Assembly (NCBI RefSeq): GCF_014762745.1
Contig: NZ_JABURJ010000104.1
Location: 1 to 64,000, forward strand
Reading direction: 5' to 3'
DNA: 64,000 bases
Source of the DNA: Kangiella sp.
GTDB taxonomy: Bacteria > Pseudomonadota > Gammaproteobacteria > Enterobacterales > Kangiellaceae
The position numbers and the translations under genes are program-made. This document shows positions 26,765 to 34,382 of this stretch, one piece after another; position 1 is the stretch's first letter; each line of letters starts with the position of its first letter. The notes under the pieces are model-generated. The model made no database searches. It saw nothing but the letters and a program-made list of their open reading frames with translations, and was not told the origin of the DNA.

Positions 26765-27067
26765 ATGGCAACGCAAAAATCATCATTCTGGTTAACTCCA
26801 AAAGGGCTGGCAGCATTGGGGCTTATCGGCGCTGCCACGTATTTTCTATTGATCGAACATCGGCAGCATGTCTGGCAGTTTCTACCGTTCCTGATTTTAC
26901 TGGCATGTCCTTTTATGCATTTTTTTATGCACGGAGGACATGGAGTCAACCGAGGGCACGGTGGTCATGGTGGAGATCATCAGCATGAAGGTGAGTCAGA
27001 TCAGGATGCCTATCAGCGCGGCGTGGAAGATGGACGCAGGCAAAGCGACCATCGACATAACCGTTAA
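26765..27067 (+). CDS. DUF2933 small membrane protein
   Basis: A 100-residue protein from the ATG at 26765, which has GAGGTG before it; a longer frame begins 12 bases earlier and overlaps the PII gene. It has two hydrophobic helices (GLAALGLIGAATYFLLI; FLPFLILLACPFMHFFM), as in DUF2933, then a Gly/His-rich tail (HGGHGVNRGHGGHGGDHQHE) suited to metal binding. It often sits beside copper ATPase and isoprenylcysteine methyltransferase-like genes. The function is unknown. Confidence 0.85.
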   Translation: MATQKSSFWLTPKGLAALGLIGAATYFLLIEHRQHVWQFLPFLILLACPFMHFFMHGGHGVNRGHGGHGGDHQHEGESDQDAYQRGVEDGRRQSDHRHNR

Positions 27068-27093
27068 ACCGGTAGAAAACAGGAGGACGACAA

Positions 27094-27747
27094 ATGCACG
27101 GTGATTCCGCTTATGGTCTCTGGACACTGGTTATATTGAATTCAGCTATCTTTATTTTCTTTGCGTTCAGTTTTACCAAGCCACAAACCAAAACCGACTG
27201 GCGCAGTTTTGGGGCTTTCTCAGCCTTTATTGTTGCGCTCTTTACCGAGATGTATGGATTTCCATTGACCATCTATTTTCTGTCTGGATGGCTGGCGGAA
27301 AAGTACCCTGGTGTGGACTTCCTCTCCCACGAAAATGGCCATTTACTGCACACATTGTTGGGTTTGGAAGGTAATGCACACTGGGATCCGCTGCATATCG
27401 CGAGTAATGTGATTATCGTGCTCGGCTTCTTCTTGCTTGCGTCTGCGTGGAACGTGCTGCACAAAGCACAACAAACCCACTCGTTGGCGACAACCGGTTG
27501 GTACGCGCGTTGCCGACACCCGCAATACATCGCTTTTATCATGATTATGTTTGGTTTTTTGTTGCAGTGGCCGACCCTGCCGACGCTGGTGATGTTTCCG
27601 GTTTTAGTTGTAGTGTACGTGAGGCTCGCTAAGCGTGAAGAGCGTATGGCGATTGAGGAATTTGGCGACGTGTATCTTCGCTATATGGAATCGACCCCAG
27701 GGTGGGTACCTAATTTTTCTACCAATAAAGCCGCTTCAAACTATTGA
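27094..27747 (+). CDS. Isoprenylcysteine carboxyl methyltransferase (ICMT)-family membrane protein
   Basis: A 217-residue protein with about five membrane helices and the C-terminal ICMT/PEMT fold motifs: GWYARCRHPQYIAF (SAM-binding RHPxY) and the later EERMAIEEFGDVYLRYMEST. Bacteria lack prenylated cysteines at protein tails, so the real substrate is unknown. It may methylate a small membrane-associated metabolite or lipid. It is a recurrent neighbour of copper-ATPase genes. A CAGGAGGACG ribosome site supports the start. Confidence 0.85.
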   Translation: MHGDSAYGLWTLVILNSAIFIFFAFSFTKPQTKTDWRSFGAFSAFIVALFTEMYGFPLTIYFLSGWLAEKYPGVDFLSHENGHLLHTLLGLEGNAHWDPLHIASNVIIVLGFFLLASAWNVLHKAQQTHSLATTGWYARCRHPQYIAFIMIMFGFLLQWPTLPTLVMFPVLVVVYVRLAKREERMAIEEFGDVYLRYMESTPGWVPNFSTNKAASNY

Positions 27748-27757
27748 GGATATACCA

Positions 27758-28178
27758 ATGAAACGTAATTCTATCAGAACTATGGTTTCCGCCGTCGTTA
27801 TTGCTACGGCAATGGCTTCACCAGTATTTGCAGAAAATGCGCATGATCACGGTGATAAAAACCAAGGCGCTAACAGTAGGATCATGATGAACCATTAGCA
27901 GATGATGGCGATGCATGAACATATGTGAAAAGTGCATGAATTGATGGCAAAAATTCAAAGCCGAAACCGCCCCAGAAAAACGTCAATAATTAATGGATGA
28001 GCATATACACACAATGAAAGAAGGTATGCAGATGATTAATATGGGGAACGGCATGAAAGGCGGTAAGCAAATGGACAAAATGGATATGACAAAACGTATG
28101 GATATGATGGAAAAACACATAGGGATGATGGATCGTCAATCTGAGGCAAGCAAATCTAGCGAGCATCAACACAAATAA
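27758..28178 (+). pseudogene. Broken Met/His-rich periplasmic protein
   Basis: It starts as a clean secreted protein (MKRNSIRTMVSAVVIATAMA, cleavage at VFAENAHDHG). It then hits TAG (end at 27898), TGA and TAA in the reconstructed frame, with one frameshift near 27,960. Rejoined pieces read like MMAMHEHM, KVHELMAKIQ, AETAPEKRQ, then an open last part from 27993 (MDEHIHTMKEGMQMINMGNG ... MDKMDMTKRMDMMEKHIGMM). The ancestor was a ~135-residue Met-rich copper/silver-binding protein. One short secreted 46-residue peptide could still be made. Confidence 0.75.
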
Positions 28179-28236
28179 TAGACTGTTGGTGATGAGAAAT
28201 AGTTTGTAAACAGAGATTAGATATTGGAGGTAAATT

Positions 28237-28602
28237 ATGAAACAAGAAGAGCACCGACTGGGTGTGTCTGAAGTCAATCTCGTTGTTCGTCATTTAAAAC
28301 TTGACGCGAAGAAAATTAGTAATATCCACGATGCAATAACAGAAATCGATAAATTGTATGGTTTGGATGCGGTTTCATTTGACGAAAGGTCACAGGTTTT
28401 AAACCTTGCATACGATGCTTCCCGCTTGAGTCTGGATGGTATTGAAGAAGTGCTAGCCGAATATGACATCGAACTAGGTCACGACTGGTGGACGCATTTC
28501 AAAGAAGGATATTATAAATTTGTGGATGAAAACATAAAAGATAACGCGGAGCATGAGGCGTGGAGTTGTCACAAGTCACCACCACACAACAAGCGAAAAT
28601 AG
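28237..28602 (+). CDS. Small protein with HMA-like fold, function unknown
   Basis: A 121-residue protein. Residues ~10-80 follow a beta-alpha-beta HMA-like pattern (VNLVVRHLKLDAKKISNIHD, AVSFDERSQVLNLAYDASRL, GIEEVLAEYDI) but lack the CxxC metal pair. The tail (DWWTHFKEGYYKFVDENIKD ... HEAWSCHKSPPHNKRK) is polar with one Cys and several His. A strong GGAGG ribosome site precedes it. Its end overlaps the phosphorylase gene, so the two are co-expressed. I cannot assign a function; an adaptor role is guesswork. Confidence 0.75.
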   Translation: MKQEEHRLGVSEVNLVVRHLKLDAKKISNIHDAITEIDKLYGLDAVSFDERSQVLNLAYDASRLSLDGIEEVLAEYDIELGHDWWTHFKEGYYKFVDENIKDNAEHEAWSCHKSPPHNKRK

Positions 28603-30128
28603 CAATAACGGTGAAAAAGATGGGATCAGCAAACGCTCTTAAAGTTATTGATATAGGTATCGATACCCACCAGGAACCTGTTGTTTATATGCGCAGTGAC
28701 TGCCATATCTGCCGCTCAGAAGGTTTTACGGCTAACAGTCGCGTTTCAGTGGATGATGGCCAAAACCAAATAATCGCAACGATCAACGTGGTGGATGATA
28801 AGGTACTTCAATCAGGCAGTGTCGGTTTATCTAAAATTGCCATGCAACGGCTAGGAGTTTCTACAGGGGCATTGATCAGAATTAGTCATGCACCAGTAGT
28901 GACATCGCTGGCAGCTGTTCGCAAAAAAATATTTGGCCATAAGCTCAGCGACGAGGAAGTCACCGAGATCGTAAAGGACATAAGCGACCATCGTTATTCC
29001 GATATCGAAATTGCCAGCTTTCTCAGCGTTTGTGCGGGCAGTCGTCTGGATGTGGATGAAATCATTGCCTTGACACAGGCCATGGTGGCTTGCGGTAAAC
29101 GTCTAAGCTGGCCCGATTCACCCATGGTGCTGGATAAGCATTGCATTGGTGGATTGCCGGGTAATCGCACCACTCCTTTAGTGGTAGCGATTATCAGTGC
29201 AGCAGGATTAACCATACCGAAAACATCTTCACGTGCCATCACTTCACCGGCAGGTACAGCTGATACCATGGAGGCCCTGACGACAGTCAATCTCAGCCTC
29301 TCACAGATTCAACGAGTTGTTGCAGAAACTCACGGCTGTCTCGCCTGGGGTGGGGCGGTGAATCTTAGCCCCGCCGATGATTTATTGATTCGAATTGAGC
29401 GTGCGCTGGATCTTGATGGCGAAGGGCAGTTGATTGCATCGGTATTGTCGAAAAAAATCGCTGCGGGTTCTACCCATGTGGTGATTGATATTCCAGTCGG
29501 CCCTACTGCAAAAGTGCGTTCGCAAAAAGACGCCGATCGCCTCGCTTCACTATTTACACAGGTTGGTGCTACGTGCGGACTTCAGGTTCGTTGCTTGATA
29601 ACGGACGGTAGTCATCCCGTCGGGCGCGGTGTTGGTCCAGTAGAGGAAGTCCGCGATGTAATGGCTGTTTTGCGGCGCAGCAGCGATGCTGCCGAGGACC
29701 TTCGAGAGCGGGCACTGTTTTTGGCGGCCCATCTGTTTTCCCTGGCGTATCAGCAAACCTATGAACAAGGTTTGCAAAAGGCTACCGAAATTCTTGATAG
29801 CGGTGCGGCGTGGAAACAATTTCACCGAATTATAGCGGCCCAGGGCGGGATGAAATCTTTGCCTTCTGCAGATTTTCAACATACGGTAACCACCGCATCA
29901 ACCGGCACTTTGCAGACGATTGATAATCGCCAATTAGCGCGCTTGGCGAAACTGGCGGGAGCGCCCAATGTCGCAGCAGCGGGTTTGCGCTTGCATAAAA
30001 GTGTCGGTGAAAAGGTAGAGCGAGGTGAACCACTGTTCACACTGTACAGTGACACAGAAGGCGAATTGCAATACGCACTGGCCTATTACCGACAATCCAA
30101 CATTTTTACCATTGGAGATGCCTCATGA
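28560..30128 (+). CDS. deoA: AMP/thymidine phosphorylase family protein
   Basis: A 522-residue protein of the long form related to archaeal AMP phosphorylase. An extra N-terminal domain (residues ~1-105) precedes the glycosyltransferase-3-type helical domain, the large alpha/beta domain with DKHCIGGLPGNRTTPLV (phosphate site, the KHxxGG form), and TSPAGTADTMEAL. Family members split a nucleoside 5'-monophosphate (archaeal) or pyrimidine deoxynucleoside with phosphate. Which reaction this one performs is open. The start is a GTG overlapping the previous gene by 43 bases; ATG at 28620 is an alternative. It overlaps prs by four bases. Confidence 0.85.
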   Translation: MELSQVTTTQQAKIAITVKKMGSANALKVIDIGIDTHQEPVVYMRSDCHICRSEGFTANSRVSVDDGQNQIIATINVVDDKVLQSGSVGLSKIAMQRLGVSTGALIRISHAPVVTSLAAVRKKIFGHKLSDEEVTEIVKDISDHRYSDIEIASFLSVCAGSRLDVDEIIALTQAMVACGKRLSWPDSPMVLDKHCIGGLPGNRTTPLVVAIISAAGLTIPKTSSRAITSPAGTADTMEALTTVNLSLSQIQRVVAETHGCLAWGGAVNLSPADDLLIRIERALDLDGEGQLIASVLSKKIAAGSTHVVIDIPVGPTAKVRSQKDADRLASLFTQVGATCGLQVRCLITDGSHPVGRGVGPVEEVRDVMAVLRRSSDAAEDLRERALFLAAHLFSLAYQQTYEQGLQKATEILDSGAAWKQFHRIIAAQGGMKSLPSADFQHTVTTASTGTLQTIDNRQLARLAKLAGAPNVAAAGLRLHKSVGEKVERGEPLFTLYSDTEGELQYALAYYRQSNIFTIGDAS

Positions 30129-31066
30129 GTGAGTCGAAGACAGTTTTAGGAAGGAAACCCTTAGTGTTTAGCTTGGACAATCACTCGTTGGCGGATTCAC
30201 TTGCAAAGACGAAGAGTGTGCAGCGTGGTAAGTTTGACGTACGTCAATTTCCCGATGGCGAATCCTATTTACGTATCACCTCCGATGTGGAAGGGCGTGT
30301 CTGTATTGTTGTTGCTGATTTGTCGAACCCCAATGCGAAGTATCTGCCGTTACTATTTTTGGTCGAAACCCTGCGAGAACTGGGGGCTTCGCAAGTTGGC
30401 TTGGTGGCGCCCTATCTTAGCTATATGCGCCAAGATCGCCGTTTTGTAGATGGGGAGGCAGTGACTTCACGCATTTTTGCCAAATCCCTTTCTCAACATA
30501 TAGATTGGTTGGTGACAGTTGATCCACATTTACATCGCTATCACTCCCTCGACGAAATTTACACTGTACCTAGTCAAGTTGTACAAGGTGCTCCGGCATT
30601 GGCACAGTGGTTAAAATCAAAAACAAATCTATTGTTGGTAGGGCCTGATAGTGAGAGTGAACAATGGGTATCTGATATTGCCAATTATAGCCAGCACCCG
30701 TTTGTGATCGGTGAGAAACAGCGTTTCGGTGATCGTCATGTAGAAGTCTCCTTGCCAAACATTGATGCATACAGAGATAAAACAGCCGTTATTATTGATG
30801 ATGTGATATCGAGCGGGCAGACCATTCTGGAATGCATAAAATACCTTAAATCCAAGGGCGTCGAACACATTCAATGTATTGCCGTACATGGGATTTTCGC
30901 CGATGATTCCGATCAAGTCCTGATCAAAGCCGGTTTAAGCCAGCTGGCAACAACTAACACCATTCCACATTCCTCCAATGCTATTGATATCTCGCCGCGA
31001 CTGATGACAGCCATTAATTCTATGCTGCAATTAACAAGATCAGATTTCACAGGAGAAGTTTTATGA
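30125..31066 (+). CDS. prs: Ribose-phosphate pyrophosphokinase (PRPP synthetase)
   Basis: A 313-residue phosphoribosyltransferase-fold protein with both Prs halves. The N-terminal half has DGESYLRITSDVEGRVCIVV and SYMRQDRRF. The C-terminal half has the PRPP loop as VIIDDVISSGQTI. It is diverged from housekeeping Prs: the usual VDDMIDTAGT is replaced, as in the archaeal-type class. It makes PRPP from ribose 5-phosphate and ATP, or with excess PRPP runs backwards and yields ATP. It overlaps both neighbours by four bases, so it is tightly coupled with the phosphorylase. A secondary enzyme of the cassette. Confidence 0.87.
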   Translation: MSESKTVLGRKPLVFSLDNHSLADSLAKTKSVQRGKFDVRQFPDGESYLRITSDVEGRVCIVVADLSNPNAKYLPLLFLVETLRELGASQVGLVAPYLSYMRQDRRFVDGEAVTSRIFAKSLSQHIDWLVTVDPHLHRYHSLDEIYTVPSQVVQGAPALAQWLKSKTNLLLVGPDSESEQWVSDIANYSQHPFVIGEKQRFGDRHVEVSLPNIDAYRDKTAVIIDDVISSGQTILECIKYLKSKGVEHIQCIAVHGIFADDSDQVLIKAGLSQLATTNTIPHSSNAIDISPRLMTAINSMLQLTRSDFTGEVL

Positions 31067-32418
31067 GAATTACCTTTTTAGGAGGCACAGAAACCGTAAC
31101 CGGTTCAAAGTTTCTGGTGGAAACTGAACGTAGCAAAGTGCTGATAGACTGCGGCCTGTATCAAGGCTACAAATGGTTAAGGGAGCGCAATTGGCAGTCC
31201 CTACCGTTGGATATCGACAAGCTCGATGCTGTTTTACTTACTCATGCGCATTTAGATCACTCTGGCTATATACCCGCCTTATATAAACAAGGATACCGGG
31301 GTCCGGTTATCACCCATCACGCCACTAAAGACTTGTGCCAGATCCTGTTGGCCGATAGTGGTCATATTCAAGAAGAGGATGCGAAATACTATAGCAAGCA
31401 TAAATTAAGCAAACACGAACACCCCGAACCGCTCTATGACCGTCAAACTGCCGAAGCGAGTATGGCTCTATTTCAATCGATTGACTTTGATGAGCAGGTT
31501 GAAGTCGGTGATATTCGTTTTTACCTGCAACCGGCGGGGCATATTCTCGGTGCAGCAAGTATCATCATTGAAGCGGAAGGCAAACGCATTGGGTTCTCTG
31601 GTGATGTGGGACGTTTCGATGACGTGTTAATGAAACCGCCACGCCCGTTGCCTGAACTTGATTTGTTACTGATGGAGTCCACTTATGGTAATCGACAGCA
31701 CGATCCACAAGACACTGCTCAACAATTAGCTGCCGTAGTTAATCGCGTTGCAAAAAACGGTGGTGTTTTACTGGTACCAGCATTCGCCGTAGGTAGAGCG
31801 CAGGCTTTACAGCATCTGCTTGCGAGTTTGATGGAGCAGGAAGCCATCCCACGGCTGCCTATCTATCTCGACAGTCCTATGGCTATCAGGGTGTCGGACA
31901 TATTTTGTCATCACAGCGAACAACATCGACTAAGCAATGAGCAATGTCACCGTATGTGTGATCAGGTTACCTATACCCGCACAGTAGATGAATCTAAGGC
32001 GCTGGCAGGACAGGCATTTCCCCATGTCATCATTGCAGGTAGCGGGATGGCCACCGGGGGGCGAATTCTGCATCACTTTAAACGATTATTAAGTGATATT
32101 AGAACAACAGTGCTGTTTACCGGATACCAAGCGGGAGGAACGCGAGGCGCTAAGATGCTTGAAGGTGTCGGTGCTGTTAAAATCCATGGTAGTTGGATTC
32201 CTCTGAGGGCAGATGTTGAGGTAATTTCGGGACTTTCTGGGCATGCGGATTATCTCGAACTTACCGAATGGCTACGTCAGTCAAAACTGGCAAGTACAAC
32301 GCCAATTAAACTGATTCACGGTGACCCTGAAGCATTGGAAGGCTTGCGTGTACATTTTCAGAAACAAACACATTATAAGGTCGATGTTGCCGGTTATCGC
32401 GATATTTTGCATCTGTAA
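31063..32418 (+). CDS. Metallo-beta-lactamase/beta-CASP RNA-processing-type hydrolase
   Basis: A 451-residue protein. The MBL core has THAHLDHSGYIP (HxHxDH) and the later H and D ligands (PAGHILGAASI, FSGDVGR). The beta-CASP insertion follows (ESTYGNRQHD, VPAFAVGRAQ, MATGGRI) and the RMMBL end with GLSGHADY and KLIHGDPEALEG. Family members (YsgK/CPSF73-like, RNase J relatives) cut or trim RNA. It overlaps prs by four bases. Placed with a nucleotide phosphorylase it may supply nucleotides from RNA, which is inference. Confidence 0.9.
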   Translation: MRITFLGGTETVTGSKFLVETERSKVLIDCGLYQGYKWLRERNWQSLPLDIDKLDAVLLTHAHLDHSGYIPALYKQGYRGPVITHHATKDLCQILLADSGHIQEEDAKYYSKHKLSKHEHPEPLYDRQTAEASMALFQSIDFDEQVEVGDIRFYLQPAGHILGAASIIIEAEGKRIGFSGDVGRFDDVLMKPPRPLPELDLLLMESTYGNRQHDPQDTAQQLAAVVNRVAKNGGVLLVPAFAVGRAQALQHLLASLMEQEAIPRLPIYLDSPMAIRVSDIFCHHSEQHRLSNEQCHRMCDQVTYTRTVDESKALAGQAFPHVIIAGSGMATGGRILHHFKRLLSDIRTTVLFTGYQAGGTRGAKMLEGVGAVKIHGSWIPLRADVEVISGLSGHADYLELTEWLRQSKLASTTPIKLIHGDPEALEGLRVHFQKQTHYKVDVAGYRDILHL

Positions 32419-32467
32419 TCGAGGTGGTTTTTTGAAATACGTACAAGGTTAATAAGAGGAAAAGATC

Positions 32468-32926
32468 ATGCAAATTGAAACCCTGAAAGATGTACTACAC
32501 TGGACTAAAGAGTTCCACCAGCACTTGAGCCAGTGTTTGTTCCACTGCGCAAATAAAAACCTTGATGAGCGGGCTAGGATGATGCTGACATATCTTTCCG
32601 AACATGAAAAAACATTGAAAGATGTGGTCAGTGGTTTTGAAAAATCCGGAGAAGCAAGCGCTCTCAAAACCTGGTGTTATGAATATGTAAATCGCCACCC
32701 TATTACTCGACACGCCCACTGTGACACTCCTTTTGCCGAACTCAATGCTTCGCAGATTATGGACGTGATTATCGAGCAACACCAGCAGGTTATCGAACTA
32801 TATCGCTATCTGGCATCGCGCGCGGAAATTCCATCAGCTATGGAGTTATTGAATTCATTACTTTCGCTGGAGGAACACGAAATGATGCGCATAGTGCAAT
32901 CGTCAAATCGGTTTAGCGATTTGTAG
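32468..32926 (+). CDS. Helical-bundle protein, ferritin-like, unknown
   Basis: A 152-residue all-helical protein with histidine- and glutamate-bearing helices (LSEHEKTLKDVVSGFEK, LLSLEEHEMMRIVQ) spaced as in rubrerythrin/ferritin-like bundles, suggesting a di-iron or metal site. It has three or four cysteines and a CDTPF segment. A good TAAGAGGAAAAG leader precedes the ATG. It lies between the hydrolase and a DUF5676 gene, in the same direction. I cannot name a family, and the ferritin-like fold is a pattern-based guess. Confidence 0.65.
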   Translation: MQIETLKDVLHWTKEFHQHLSQCLFHCANKNLDERARMMLTYLSEHEKTLKDVVSGFEKSGEASALKTWCYEYVNRHPITRHAHCDTPFAELNASQIMDVIIEQHQQVIELYRYLASRAEIPSAMELLNSLLSLEEHEMMRIVQSSNRFSDL

Positions 32927-32960
32927 ACTGGTAAATTTACACGATAGAAGGAGTTTTGGT

Positions 32961-33218
32961 ATGAAACTACATACATTTAAATTTGGCCTGGCCTGCTTAA
33001 TCAGTGCCATTGTATTTTGGGTTATTTGCAGTGTCCTAGTGGCGGTGATTCCTTCAATGGCTATGTCCATATCCGGAGATATGCTACACATGCAATTGCA
33101 GGATATGGGCTGGCATCTGACCATTACCGGTGTAGTTTGGGGAGGGATAGCCTGGGCTCTAGTAGCGGGTATTTTGGGATGGCTACTTGCTGCTATATAT
33201 AACCGTTTGCTGGACTAA
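32961..33218 (+). CDS. DUF5676 small membrane protein
   Basis: An 85-residue protein with two transmembrane helices. It shows the family pattern: KFGLACLISAIVFWVICSVL, then MSISGDMLHMQLQDMGWHLT and GGIAWALVAGILGWLLAAIY with the YNRLLD end. The family is short, conserved and of unknown role, and frequent in metal- and oxygen-stress clusters. AAGGAGTTTT precedes the ATG. Confidence 0.85.
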   Translation: MKLHTFKFGLACLISAIVFWVICSVLVAVIPSMAMSISGDMLHMQLQDMGWHLTITGVVWGGIAWALVAGILGWLLAAIYNRLLD

Positions 33219-33239
33219 GACTAGCAGCAAGACTCTGTT

Positions 33240-34352
33240 ATGACTTGCATATTGGTTCTTAATCCCGGCAGTTCCAGCATAAAGTGGACGGTCTTTTGTA
33301 GCTTCACCAAGGATCTCAATGAAGATCCTATTGCGATTGATCATGGACAGATTGCCTTGACAATTGTTGGGAGCGATGTGTTTCAGCATATTGTGTCAGC
33401 AACAGCAGCTTATAAGATTTTCGCTGTGATTGTCAGGGTAGTGCACGGCGGTTCGGAATTTTCACACCCGATAGAAGTCAGTCAAGACATATTCCATAAA
33501 ATCAAGGCGCTCGATTTATTGGCGCCATTACACAACAGGGTCGCGATGGAGCTTATCGAAAGTTGGCAGCAGTATGATAAGTCCGTTCGTGTCTTTGCTG
33601 TATTTGATACCCAGTTTTTTAACAACCTACCGGCAGTGGCACAAATCTATGGCCTGCCTTTGGATTTGATTGAACGGCATAAGTTACGCCGCTATGGTTT
33701 TCACGGCTTTGCCCACCAAGATATGATACGTCAGTGGTGTATAGAAAATTCTCATCGTCAGCAATTTTCACTTGTTACTGCACAGCTAGGTAGCGGCTGT
33801 TCCATGACGGCGATTCGCAACGGCAAACCTGTGGATACCAGCATGGGTTTTACCCCTAATGACGGGCTACTGATGCGAACACGCAGCGGTGAAATTGATT
33901 CCGGTTTACTGATTTGGTTACAGCAACAGGAAGGTTGGTCCCCCAACGAAATCGATCATCTGCTTAATCAGGAAGCCGGTTGGCAAGGATTGTCAGGAGG
34001 TATAGATAATATGGCTGAACTATTTGCTAGTGATCATCCACAGTGTCGTCTGGCATTTAACCTTTTTCGATACCGTTTCCAGAAAACATTGGGGGCTTAC
34101 TTTGCGATTTTAGGTGGCCTGGACGGCATTGTGCTCAGCGGGGGAGTTGCTGAGCACAGCCTAGCCATTTGCCGAGAGTTATTATCGGGGTTATCACATT
34201 TGGGCATCGAGTTATGCTCACAATCGGCCAGCGGTGACCTGCCTATATTACTCTCCTCTGAGACATCAAAAGTACAGTGCCTAGTAGTCGCTGCCGATGA
34301 AGCCAGTACAATGCTACACGCGGTACAACAACAATTCGCAGACGATTTTTAG
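33240..34352 (+). CDS. ackA: Acetate/propionate kinase family protein
   Basis: A 370-residue ASKHA-fold kinase with LVLNPGSSSIKWTVF (phosphate-1 motif) and RYGFHGF. The GQxGSG-like adenosine-site motif is AQLGSGCSM in place of HLGxG. The GFTPNDGLLMRTRSGEIDSG stretch follows the acetate-kinase pattern. It converts acetyl-phosphate and ADP to acetate and ATP. It is shorter than canonical AckA (~400), and the GSG variation is worth noting. The ribosome site is weak. It sits 30 bases before the phosphoketolase, whose acetyl-phosphate product it would use. Confidence 0.88.
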   Translation: MTCILVLNPGSSSIKWTVFCSFTKDLNEDPIAIDHGQIALTIVGSDVFQHIVSATAAYKIFAVIVRVVHGGSEFSHPIEVSQDIFHKIKALDLLAPLHNRVAMELIESWQQYDKSVRVFAVFDTQFFNNLPAVAQIYGLPLDLIERHKLRRYGFHGFAHQDMIRQWCIENSHRQQFSLVTAQLGSGCSMTAIRNGKPVDTSMGFTPNDGLLMRTRSGEIDSGLLIWLQQQEGWSPNEIDHLLNQEAGWQGLSGGIDNMAELFASDHPQCRLAFNLFRYRFQKTLGAYFAILGGLDGIVLSGGVAEHSLAICRELLSGLSHLGIELCSQSASGDLPILLSSETSKVQCLVVAADEASTMLHAVQQQFADDF

Positions 34353-34382
34353 CTGCTTTCAGTAGCCGACTAAGGATGTAAT

